From assembly GCA_049680295.1 (NCBI GenBank), contig JBAUHN010000176.1, positions 1-18,160 on the forward strand: a stretch of DNA of 18,160 nucleotides. The letters run 5' to 3'. Position 1 is the stretch's first letter, and each line of letters opens with the position of its first letter. Position numbers and translations under genes: made by a program. This document shows positions 1 to 6,654 of the stretch, piece after piece. The notes below the pieces were generated by a model, which worked only from the letters and a program-made list of their open reading frames with translations, had not been told where the DNA came from and did not search any database. The stretch comes from JBAUHN01 sp049680295 (GTDB lineage: Bacteria; Pseudomonadota; Alphaproteobacteria; Rhodobacterales; Rhodobacteraceae).

Positions 1-1
1 A

Positions 2-226
2 ATCAGCGGCAATCAAACGACCCTGAACATGGCAAAGGCAACCCGGGAACTTTGCGATTTTTTACCGACGGTCCAGCACCGCCAACACAAACATCTGCTG
101 TTGGAATGTACGAATTTGCCACCCTACAAGGCCGCCTTGCAACAGATCACGAAACTGCCTGTCACCGATATCCTGACATTGATCGAGGCAACACAGCCTG
201 GCACAGTTCAACAGAGGTTCTTGTAG
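2..226 (+). CDS. Asp/Glu racemase-family protein, C-terminal fragment
   Basis: Open from the left edge of the window in frame 2 to a TAG at 224-226, so only about the last 74 residues are present and the start lies outside. The tail contains LLECTNLPPYKAAL followed by LPVTDILTLIE. The E-C-T-N/D-x-P-P-Y segment with a downstream G/KLPVxDxxTLI is typical of the C-terminal catalytic half of the Asp/Glu/hydantoin racemase superfamily, where this cysteine is one of the two catalytic thiols. Members racemise amino acids or hydantoins, isomerise maleate, or decarboxylate arylmalonates; the fragment does not allow a choice. It converges with the kinase-like gene on the other strand, with 36 bases between the two stops and no clear terminator. 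Family assignment is from motif recognition only. Confidence 0.6.
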   Translation: MSGNQTTLNMAKATRELCDFLPTVQHRQHKHLLLECTNLPPYKAALQQITKLPVTDILTLIEATQPGTVQQRFL

Positions 227-262
227 AATTTGACAATACATAGCGCGCGCGGACGACGACGT

Positions 263-919
263 TTATGATGCGGAAATCGTCATGTCAGGCGGGATCACAT
301 GATCCATCAGATGTCTGGCGTTTCGCAAGTCATTCCCTTCGGCGCGCGCCAAAGCGGCGGCGGCATCATGGCCGTGGTCCAGCCATCTTTGCACCAGACG
401 GTCGCGCAGCACGCCGATGGGGATGTCGATCAAAATGCTATAATCCCATTCAGCCGCCAGATCGCGCCAATGTGGCTGGTCTAACAGCAGATAGTTGCCT
501 TCGACCAAAATTGTTTCATCGTGGGCTGTCACACGCCCGCCACCGGGCACCACACAGTCGTTTTCACGATCAAACGTCGGAAACGGCAAATCTTCGTTGC
601 TGCGCAAAGACCGGATAACCGATGAAAACCCGGCAACGTCAAAGGTTTCAGCCGCCCCTTTGCGCGCCAGCAATCCGGCACGTTCCAGGTCGTCATTGTC
701 GCGGTGAAAACCATCCATCGGGATCACGCGTGAATTCGGGATGCGGGCGCCCAATGCCTCGGCCAAGGTGGATTTCCCGCTGGCAGGCGCACCGGCAATC
801 GCGACAATGCGTCTTCCATTGTTCAAGGGAATTGCCGCGATTATCTCTTCAAGTTTTTCAGTCTTGATAACACTCACGTGTTGATCGCTTCCGTTGGGGC
901 GCCTTATTGCGCTGGTCAT
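263..919 (-). CDS. P-loop nucleoside/nucleotide kinase-like protein (uridine kinase/PanK fold)
   Basis: About 218 residues, probably a cytosolic small-molecule kinase. Using the ATG at 919, a Walker A loop GAPASGKST lies at residues 43-51, the DGFH motif typical of the uridine kinase/pantothenate kinase/phosphoribulokinase group at 69-72, and EGNYLLL at 140-146, where this group has its second substrate/Mg-binding strand. Length fits the small nucleoside-kinase-like proteins often found beside sugar importers in alphaproteobacteria, but the phosphate acceptor is unknown. The start is uncertain: the frame is open upstream to 1015, the ATG at 919 has no good Shine-Dalgarno, and a GTG at 877 has GGAAG ten bases upstream. 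The conserved domain begins after both. It lies downstream of the ABC-F gene on the same strand, 178 bases away. Confidence 0.8.
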   Translation of the reverse strand: MTSAIRRPNGSDQHVSVIKTEKLEEIIAAIPLNNGRRIVAIAGAPASGKSTLAEALGARIPNSRVIPMDGFHRDNDDLERAGLLARKGAAETFDVAGFSSVIRSLRSNEDLPFPTFDRENDCVVPGGGRVTAHDETILVEGNYLLLDQPHWRDLAAEWDYSILIDIPIGVLRDRLVQRWLDHGHDAAAALARAEGNDLRNARHLMDHVIPPDMTISAS

Positions 920-1097
920 GAACGCAAATTGCATCCGACATCGTATAGTCCCTGGGATTGATCCCACACAAGCGTTTTTCAAACCCGTGCATTTGGATAT
1001 TGCCAGCCGCATCAATCAGGGCGTTGCGTGCAAAAACAGCGCGGCCAGAGTCTGGACCTTTTAACTCTACGTGCACTTGCCCCCTGCATATCTGCAT

Positions 1098-2615
1098 TTA
1101 CCCTGCATCAATTTCGCCACCTAGAAAATCGTCCGGGCTGTCCGTCTCGACCAGATTTCTGCCGTCTATCTGCCAAAACCGATTGCCAACATTTCGCAAA
1201 AAGCGTCGGTCGTGACTGACCAGCAAACATGCCGCACCCTGCGTGATCAATTCCTCCTCCAGCGCCTCCTGCCCTTCGATATCCAGATGGTTGGTTGGTT
1301 CATCCAGCAGATAGAAATTCGGGTTTTTCAATCGCAATACCAGCATCGCAAGACGGGCCTTCTGTCCCCCTGACAAGGCGCCAATTTGAGTGGACTGCAT
1401 CAGAATCGCAATCCCTGCGCCGGCCAACAAAGCACGTGCGCGCTGATCGCCGACATCGAATTCTTCGGTGATCGTAGCGATTGGTGTTAGATCATCGGCC
1501 AGCTGGCTGAGATGCTGATCAGAGTATCCTATAACCACTGATGGTGCCGCTTTGACGGCATTCTCCGCCCCGCCTATCGCTGACGCAATCAGTTTGATCA
1601 ACCGGGTCTTGCCGGTGCCATTGGTGCCCAACAGCACGATACGGTCCCCCGGCGTGATCCATTTTCGGCCAGTTGAAAACAACATCCGCCCATCCGGCGT
1701 TGAAACGTCCACATTGTCCAAAGTGACCAAAGCTTTGGTGTGGGTGCCGCTATTAGACAGTTTAATGTCCCCGGCGCTGCGTTCATGATGCGCAGGTTTG
1801 GCCGCAGCTTCCATTTTTGCGGCGCGTTCCGCCAATTGCCGGGTCTTGACCACCAGCAAATCCGAGCCAGAGTTGATGCCGATGTTTTTTAGTTTTGCCG
1901 CCTGCCTGCGCAATTGTTGGGCTTTGTTCAGATCATTGGCAAACCGGCGTTCGTCTGCTGTGTCGGCTTCCTCCAATGCCACGCGGGCCGGTGAGAAAGG
2001 CAGGTTGAAATCGCGCGACCGTTCGGCACGTAAGAACAATGTCCGGTTGGTTGTTGCATCCAGAAATTCGCGATCGTGCGATGTGATCATTACGGGCACT
2101 TCATGCGGCATCTTGCGCAGCCAATCCTCCAGCAACCCGATGCGGTGCAAATCCAGATGATTGGTCGGTTCATCCAACAGCAATACGTCCGGTTCTGCGA
2201 TCCAAACCGCCGCCAGCATCGCCGTGCGCTGCCAGCCGCCGCTCAGATCACACAGGCGCATATGCTGTACGTCATAGGGCACGCTCAAAGCGTCGAGCAA
2301 TACGTCAACCCGCCAGCTTTCATAGTCCGCCTGTTCTTGCGGTAAGCCCGCCAAGGTCAGATCATAGACGCTAAGCGACAGTGCATTTTCAGGGACATCT
2401 TGCTGAACATATCCGACGCGCAGATTTCGCGCGCGGGTGATATCGCCTGTAGTCGGCTCAAACGATCCGGCCAGACAGGCCATAAGTGTGGATTTTCCGC
2501 GCCCATTGGCGGCCACCAAGCCAATACGGTCAGCTTTGGAAACTGTAAGGTTCAAATCAGCGAAAAGTGTATCACCAAGGGTAACGCCCAAGGCATTGAT
2601 GTTGATAAGTGTCAT
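1098..2615 (-). CDS. ABC-F family ATP-binding protein (ribosome-associated type)
   Basis: A 505-residue soluble protein with two ABC ATPase domains in one chain and no membrane segments. First domain: Walker A NGRGKST around 37-43 (the usual leading Gly is Ala36), signature LSGGW at 124-128, Walker B VLLLDEPTNHLD from 144. Second domain: GTNGTGKT at 330-337, LSGGQ at 414-418, FYLLDEPTNHLD from 434. A charged linker of roughly 100 residues (190-295) separates them, as in ABC-F proteins such as EttA, Uup and the antibiotic-resistance members. These bind the ribosomal E site and rescue or protect stalled ribosomes rather than transport. I cannot tell housekeeping from resistance subfamily. The ATG at 2615 starts directly before the first beta strand of the domain; its Shine-Dalgarno is weak. 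Its leader is unusual (short ORF and hairpins, listed separately). Confidence 0.92.
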   Translation of the reverse strand: MTLININALGVTLGDTLFADLNLTVSKADRIGLVAANGRGKSTLMACLAGSFEPTTGDITRARNLRVGYVQQDVPENALSLSVYDLTLAGLPQEQADYESWRVDVLLDALSVPYDVQHMRLCDLSGGWQRTAMLAAVWIAEPDVLLLDEPTNHLDLHRIGLLEDWLRKMPHEVPVMITSHDREFLDATTNRTLFLRAERSRDFNLPFSPARVALEEADTADERRFANDLNKAQQLRRQAAKLKNIGINSGSDLLVVKTRQLAERAAKMEAAAKPAHHERSAGDIKLSNSGTHTKALVTLDNVDVSTPDGRMLFSTGRKWITPGDRIVLLGTNGTGKTRLIKLIASAIGGAENAVKAAPSVVIGYSDQHLSQLADDLTPIATITEEFDVGDQRARALLAGAGIAILMQSTQIGALSGGQKARLAMLVLRLKNPNFYLLDEPTNHLDIEGQEALEEELITQGAACLLVSHDRRFLRNVGNRFWQIDGRNLVETDSPDDFLGGEIDAG

Positions 2616-2641
2616 TGGAAACTCGGGTCAAACGAAACTGG

Positions 2642-2654
2642 GCCGCAGCGCGGC
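2642..2654 (-). other. Small GC stem-loop just upstream of the ABC-F start
   Basis: On the minus strand GCCGC-GCT-GCGGC forms a 5-bp GC stem with a 3-base loop, 26 bases before the ABC-F ATG. It is followed by CCAGTTTCGTTT, a broken U-rich stretch, so it could be a weak pause or terminator or could affect access to the start. Short and not decisive. Confidence 0.25.
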
Positions 2655-2690
2655 TTTGGACGGACCTATGGGGCAGATATTCCCGGGTCA

Positions 2691-2714
2691 GCCCTGCAAA
2701 CGGATTTACAGGGC
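2691..2714 (-). other. Leader stem-loop of the ABC-F gene
   Basis: The minus strand reads GCCCTGTAAA-TCCG-TTTGCAGGGC, a 10-bp stem with one G-U pair and a 4-base loop. The 5' arm contains the last sense codon and the TAA stop of the 15-codon leader ORF at 2706-2753, so a ribosome terminating or stalled there would prevent the stem from forming. No U-tract follows on either strand, so it is not an intrinsic terminator by itself. Confidence 0.45.
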
Positions 2715-2753
2715 GTAGCGTGGGCCATGCTGAAGTCGGCGGATAATACGCAT
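2706..2753 (-). CDS. Possible 15-residue leader peptide upstream of the ABC-F gene
   Basis: An ATG at 2753 opens MRIIRRLQHGPRYAL and stops with TAA at 2708-2706, 90 bases before the ABC-F start. A strong Shine-Dalgarno-like AGGAGGG lies at 2772-2766, although its 12-base spacing is longer than ideal. The peptide is arginine-rich (4 of 15) and its stop sits inside the 5' arm of a 10-bp hairpin. Many resistance-type ABC-F genes are known to be controlled by short upstream ORFs on which drug-stalled ribosomes change leader folding; the layout here resembles that. An even shorter ORF of eight codons precedes it and contains the same AGGAGG. Whether either is translated is unknown; a chance ORF this short is quite possible. 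Confidence 0.35.
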   Translation of the reverse strand: MRIIRRLQHGPRYAL

Positions 2754-2796
2754 GTTCAGCGGGTGCCCTCCTGTTGTTGCATGTGACCTTTGTCGC

Positions 2797-2825
2797 AGCC
2801 TAGAAAATCTATGTGGCCTTGGCAA
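2797..2825 (-). promoter_or_regulatory. Candidate sigma-70-type promoter for the ABC-F transcript
   Basis: On the minus strand TTGCCA (2825-2820, 5 of 6 matches to the -35 consensus) is separated by exactly 17 bases from TAGGCT (2802-2797, a weak -10 with T, A and final T conserved). Initiation would fall near 2790 and give a leader of about 175 nt containing the short ORF and both hairpins. This is a consensus match only. Confidence 0.4.
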
Positions 2826-2843
2826 CCACTCACCTTGGTGGCC

Positions 2844-2865
2844 GGATCGCCTGTGCGATCTTTTT
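2844..2865 (+). terminator. Intrinsic-terminator-like hairpin reading on the plus strand
   Basis: GATCGC (2845-2850), loop CTGT, GCGATC (2855-2860), then TTTTT (2861-2865). The U-tract is on the plus strand, so it points against the surrounding minus-strand genes and into the 3' end of the RraA-like gene, whose TAA overlaps it. On the minus strand the hairpin is followed by CGGCC and lacks a U-tract. It may stop antisense transcription entering the operon, or may be coincidental. Confidence 0.4.
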
Positions 2866-3559
2866 AGGTTCTGTTTTTTTCGAACGCGGTCCAGGCGGCC
2901 TCAAACATATCAAAGTCAAAACCCGCCTGCCGTGCCGGTTCCAGTATCAGATGCTCGGTCGACAACAGCTTTTCGATGGCCGCATCTAAGGTGCCAATGA
3001 CCTCCTGCGGAATGACCACCGCCCCGTGGCGATCTGCGTGAACCAGATCACCTTCTGCGACCGCCATGCCGAAAATGGTCACCGGCGTTCCGATTTCTTT
3101 GACGTGTACAAATCCATGGCTTGGGCCAATTGATCCGGCAATCACCGGATAGCCCGACGGAACATCGCCAAGATCGCGCATCACGCCATTCGTCAGCGTG
3201 CCAGCCAGCCCAAAGCCCTTATGAACAGTTGTATTTATCTCGCCCCAATAGGCACCGATACAGTCGGGGAAATCCATGTCCTCGACAACCGCGATGGCAG
3301 GTGCAGACGCTTCGGCCATGTATTTGTAATAGGCCATCCGGCGGGTTTTGATGACGTCGGGCGGTTCGGTTGGCGGGGCCACTGCGGCGATCTTGGCGGT
3401 TCTTGCATATCCAACAATCGCCGGTTCATCGGGCGCGCTGCACAGCATTGTCCCGCGCGTAAACGCGTCAAAACCCCGAGCACCTTGTGCGACTTCGATT
3501 GCATTGCAAACCGTCGGCGTGTCCACCGATTGCAATTTATTCAGCAAAGACGGCGTCAT
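2864..3559 (-). CDS. RraA / HMG-CHA aldolase family protein
   Basis: A 231-residue protein of the RraA-like fold. Members that are enzymes cleave 4-hydroxy-4-methyl-2-oxoglutarate or 4-carboxy-4-hydroxy-2-oxoadipate, or decarboxylate oxaloacetate, with a divalent metal; others bind RNase E. Visible hallmarks are GLAGTLTNGVMRD at 117-129, with the Arg128-Asp129 pair that binds substrate and metal in the aldolases, and GDLVHADRHGAVVIP at 170-184. The start at 3559 is preferred because AAAGGG lies eight bases upstream. A GTG at 3568, overlapping the previous stop as GTGA, is possible but would sit on that ribosome site. It follows the MetE-like gene after five bases and is the last gene of the minus-strand operon. 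A terminal C-C lyase fits a ring or oxo-acid breakdown route; the true substrate is not known. Confidence 0.88.
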   Translation of the reverse strand: MTPSLLNKLQSVDTPTVCNAIEVAQGARGFDAFTRGTMLCSAPDEPAIVGYARTAKIAAVAPPTEPPDVIKTRRMAYYKYMAEASAPAIAVVEDMDFPDCIGAYWGEINTTVHKGFGLAGTLTNGVMRDLGDVPSGYPVIAGSIGPSHGFVHVKEIGTPVTIFGMAVAEGDLVHADRHGAVVIPQEVIGTLDAAIEKLLSTEHLILEPARQAGFDFDMFEAAWTAFEKNRT

Positions 3560-3564
3560 TGAGA

Positions 3565-4692
3565 TCACCCTTTCACCAAGGCTGCGCCCTCGGCAAGGCT
3601 GGCTAGTTTCGCAAATGCGATGTCAGGATCGACCGCCCCAAATCCAGCGAATGTGCCAAAGCCACAATCTGATCCGGCGATCACCCGGTCGGGGCCGACA
3701 ATCCCTGCAAACCGTTCGATCCGTTGCGCGACCAACTGCGGGTGTTCGACAAAGTTGGTCGTTGTATCCACGACCCCCGGCACCAGAATTTTAGTGTCTG
3801 GAATTTCAGATTTACGATCCCGGAAAACAGCCCATTCATGTGCGTGGCGTGGGTTTGATGTCTCAAACAACAGGTACTGCGGCTTGACCGACATCAACGT
3901 GGAAAACACCGTATCCATCGGAATATCACAGCAATGCGGACCCTCATAATTGCCCCAGCAAATGTGCATCCGAACCTTTTCGCCCGGAATATCCTGCAAT
4001 GCATGGTTTAGCGCCTCAACGTGAGAGGCAGCGATTTTCAGGAACTCGGCATCGCTCAGATCGTTGAACAACATATGGCGTGACAGAGCGAGATCCGGAC
4101 AATCCAGTTGCAGATCCAGACCGGCGGCCACAATCGTTTCATATTCGTCGCGCATTGCATCGGCCAATGCAGCCAGGTAGGCGTCGCGGGTTTTGTAGTG
4201 GTCGTTTTGCAAGAAAAGAGAGATCACGCCCGGCGACGCAGCGTTCATAAATCCCCGTGCAGCGCCATGTTTTGACATCGCGGCTTTCAAGTTGTCGATA
4301 TCTTTTTGCAATTCTCCCTGACCTTTGGATGTCACTGCACCTGTGCACATTGGCCGGGCATATTGCGGTGTGCCACCATCCTCGGCTAAGCGCTTTAGAA
4401 AACCGGGAAACATCTTCAGATCTGCCGGTGCATTCCGTGGGCTATCCCCTGAAAACCCCGTGTAGCGGTCTTTGACATAGGTCGCATACGAGATTTTCGA
4501 GGTCTCGCCATCACTGACGATATCAATGCCAGCCTTAACCTGTTTGGCGACCGTTTCGTCCACCGCGCGGGTCATTTCCGCATCGAAGTCTGCCAGGTCG
4601 TATGGCTGTTCGTTCTCGCGCGCAAAAATGAAATCAACCACGCTTTGGGATCGTGGCAAACTACCAGTATGAGTGGTCAGTATCTTCGACAT
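3565..4692 (-). CDS. MetE C-terminal-domain-type protein (cobalamin-independent methionine synthase II family)
   Basis: A 375-residue single-barrel protein matching only the catalytic C-terminal half of MetE, which is about 750 residues in full. It starts with the family motif THTGSLPRS near residues 7-15 and keeps the zinc-site pattern: His243-x-Cys245 (HICWGNYEG), Glu277 (LLFETSNPR) and Cys343 (GSDCGFGTF). These correspond to the H-x-C, E and C ligands that bind the thiol acceptor in MetE and in coenzyme M transferases of this superfamily. It probably moves a methyl or alkyl group to a thiol; the donor is unknown. The start at 4692 (MSKILTTHTGS) is chosen over the upstream ATG at 4749, which would overlap the bicupin gene. 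It lies 25 bases after the bicupin. Its place in a catabolic operon suggests removal of a methyl group rather than methionine supply; that is inference. Confidence 0.87.
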   Translation of the reverse strand: MSKILTTHTGSLPRSQSVVDFIFARENEQPYDLADFDAEMTRAVDETVAKQVKAGIDIVSDGETSKISYATYVKDRYTGFSGDSPRNAPADLKMFPGFLKRLAEDGGTPQYARPMCTGAVTSKGQGELQKDIDNLKAAMSKHGAARGFMNAASPGVISLFLQNDHYKTRDAYLAALADAMRDEYETIVAAGLDLQLDCPDLALSRHMLFNDLSDAEFLKIAASHVEALNHALQDIPGEKVRMHICWGNYEGPHCCDIPMDTVFSTLMSVKPQYLLFETSNPRHAHEWAVFRDRKSEIPDTKILVPGVVDTTTNFVEHPQLVAQRIERFAGIVGPDRVIAGSDCGFGTFAGFGAVDPDIAFAKLASLAEGAALVKG

Positions 4693-4717
4693 TTTATTCA
4701 CTTTCAAAAAATGGCAG

Positions 4718-5683
4718 TTAGCCTTGCCACGTTGGGCCGGCCGGATCATCGTTCGAGATCACGCGGTAGAGGCTCGCTTCGCCGGTCATCGAAGGCTCTA
4801 GTTGATGCGCAAAGCCTTTGGGCAACAAACAAGTATCGCCAGGGTTTAGCGTCACGTTTTGTGCGCCCCACGTCAGTTTCCAATAACCACGCATTGGCAA
4901 CAGAACGACAGACTGATCAAAGCTGACTGCGTCTTGGGAAAGCGAACCACGGGTGATGAAATCAATATCAAAGCCGGGCCTATCCGGCAAAATTCCATCT
5001 ACCCCGACGACCTTGGCCGGCGACTTACCTGCCAATCCCATCAAATCCAGATACCGCGCGACATAGCGCGGAATGACTTGCAATGCAGTCGGCTCTGGCA
5101 TTGTCTTTAACACCGCTTCAGACAAGGTTGGCATTGGCCCCACACCGGCAGGCAATGACTCCCCCTTTTTGGTATCGTATAGTTTGCCGTTGTCGCCCAA
5201 AACCAGCCCATGTGCGGCGGCGTCCGCAATCACTTGCGGTGCCCATGTCACGCCCCCGCCCGCATCGTCGCCGCCCAGAACAGCCATGATCATTCCATAG
5301 TCCGTGCCGATGTTTTCAAAGCCACGAAAAATACCGGTGGGGATGTTGATGATATCGCCTTCTTCCAGCGTCACTTCGCCTGCATCACCCCAGCGTCCCC
5401 AAAAGAAACGCCACCTGCCTTTCAGGACAAAGAACACCTCGGCCGTGGTATGACTGTGCAGCGAATTTCGGCATTTCGGCGGTTGCCCCGCAGCACCGAT
5501 GTTAAACCCGGGCGTGTCGCGGATGTGAACATGCTGATCAGCACTTTCGCTGACGCCGCCGCCAATGATGGTAAAGTTTTCCTTTTGGTCGCTGCCCGGC
5601 GTGTGTGCATCAATAAATGCCGTTTTACATGGGATCAGATCGCCATATCGAACGATCCGGGCTTCCATGTCTTGTGGGGTCAT
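4718..5683 (-). CDS. Bicupin-domain protein (gentisate-dioxygenase-like layout)
   Basis: 321 residues with two cupin domains. Domain 1 has motif 1, HSHTTAEVFFVLKG, giving His76, His78 and Glu82, and motif 2, GDIINIPTGIFRGFEN, where the expected third His is Arg120. Domain 2 has lost the H-x-H-x3-E motif (VVLLPMRGYWKL) but keeps a motif 2 with His293 (LPKGFAHQL). Size and layout resemble ring-cleaving bicupins such as gentisate 1,2-dioxygenase, but the Arg replacement means normal Fe(II) chemistry cannot be assumed. It could be a dioxygenase, isomerase, lyase or binding protein. An excellent Shine-Dalgarno, AAAGGAG, lies seven bases before the ATG at 5683, and the start overlaps the stop of the upstream NTF2-like gene as ATGA. 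Probably cytosolic; no signal peptide. Confidence 0.88.
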   Translation of the reverse strand: MTPQDMEARIVRYGDLIPCKTAFIDAHTPGSDQKENFTIIGGGVSESADQHVHIRDTPGFNIGAAGQPPKCRNSLHSHTTAEVFFVLKGRWRFFWGRWGDAGEVTLEEGDIINIPTGIFRGFENIGTDYGMIMAVLGGDDAGGGVTWAPQVIADAAAHGLVLGDNGKLYDTKKGESLPAGVGPMPTLSEAVLKTMPEPTALQVIPRYVARYLDLMGLAGKSPAKVVGVDGILPDRPGFDIDFITRGSLSQDAVSFDQSVVLLPMRGYWKLTWGAQNVTLNPGDTCLLPKGFAHQLEPSMTGEASLYRVISNDDPAGPTWQG

Positions 5684-6654
5684 TGCGCATCTCCTTTGTG
5701 CAACAGTATTTGTTTCCAGATCGCGATTTCATCATAAAGTGCAAATTCGCGGCGCAGCCCCCAAGGGCCGAATTCAGCGTGGCTTAGCCCCATGACATGA
5801 ACCGGCGCGCCGGTTGGCGCACCAAATGCACCCCATCCGTCATGGACCCCGTCCAGCGACCATCGCAGCGCGGCCCGGGGTGACATCATACCGCCATCCA
5901 TTCCAATCTGATGGTGAATCTTGAATGTCGCTGACGGAAAAGACGACCGCAACCCCACCCAGAATTTCGTGCATTCCTCAGCGCTGGTCAGCGTTTGCGC
6001 CCCGGCGTATTCGCCAATCATCGCCCGATCATAGCTTTGCTTGATGTGGGCAAAATCCTTGTCCATAATCCGCGTCAAACCATCCGCATAGCGCTGGCCC
6101 CATTCATTGTCGTTGCCACGCCCATGATAACCGCCATCGACGTCCATGGCCGGTGTAAAGGGCCGTGACGCGGTATCCGGCCCGCCCTCTGCGGCGATGA
6201 GCGATGCGGCATAGGTTTGCGGATCCATCCCAAGCTGGCGCACGATACCGCCATAATCGCGCACCAGCCATTCGTCAAAAATCGTGTCATCCTTGGCCGC
6301 ACAATCCGCAATCACCCTCACGTTCCAACGTTTGCCGGTTGCCGGACCAAAAGCGCCATCGCGGCTGTGCGTGGCCACGGTGTTTAACCGGTGCGACGAC
6401 AGATAACCGGTCTTGTCTTCGGACCAGATCACATCCTCGGCAAACAGCTGACGGTCCGGAAATTCGTTGATCGTGGCCATCGTCGCAGCCATGACCGCCT
6501 GATTGCCACGTTGAATACCCATCGGCGAGCGCACAGGGATATCTTTGGAATAATAGTGATTGAGCGTCGCTATGCCGCGATCTTCCCAGATTTCCTTTGT
6601 TATTCCAATGATATAATCCGGAAAATCATTCCAACGGTTTGAAAAACCCTTCAT
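5680..6654 (-). CDS. Tandem NTF2/SnoaL-like domain protein 1
   Basis: 324 residues with no signal peptide or membrane segment, in the size and style of proteins made of two fused NTF2-like (SnoaL-type) alpha+beta barrels. The first half carries SNRWNDFPDYI and YYSKDIPVRSPMG; the second begins near the WGQRYADGLTRIM segment and ends in APTGAPVHVMGLSHAEFG and an EIAIWKQILL tail, where this fold normally has its last strands. Such barrels act as cyclases, hydrolases, isomerases or dehydratases with few conserved residues, so no reaction is assigned. Start: the ATG at 6663 has GGAAGG directly against it, while the ATG at 6654 has the same GGAAGG at a nine-base distance and overlaps the LacI stop as ATGA; 6654 is preferred. 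It is more diverged than the other two NTF2-like proteins here. Confidence 0.8.
   Translation of the reverse strand: MKGFSNRWNDFPDYIIGITKEIWEDRGIATLNHYYSKDIPVRSPMGIQRGNQAVMAATMATINEFPDRQLFAEDVIWSEDKTGYLSSHRLNTVATHSRDGAFGPATGKRWNVRVIADCAAKDDTIFDEWLVRDYGGIVRQLGMDPQTYAASLIAAEGGPDTASRPFTPAMDVDGGYHGRGNDNEWGQRYADGLTRIMDKDFAHIKQSYDRAMIGEYAGAQTLTSAEECTKFWVGLRSSFPSATFKIHHQIGMDGGMMSPRAALRWSLDGVHDGWGAFGAPTGAPVHVMGLSHAEFGPWGLRREFALYDEIAIWKQILLHKGDAQ

Noticed and set aside
858..1097. 79-codon minus-strand ORF starting directly at the ABC-F stop (TAAATG)
   Set aside because: It overlaps the N-terminal end of the kinase-like gene, has no ribosome site of its own and no recognisable motif. It may be chance, although the junction is tidy; the 178-base gap has no better content.
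2400..2786. Plus-strand 128-codon ORF over the ABC-F start and leader
   Set aside because: It lies mostly antisense to the clear ABC-F coding sequence, and its translation lacks any domain-like pattern.
4478..4495. GCATACGAGAT segment resembling half of the LacI-type palindrome
   Set aside because: It lies inside the MetE-like coding region, lacks the second half-site and is compatible with chance.
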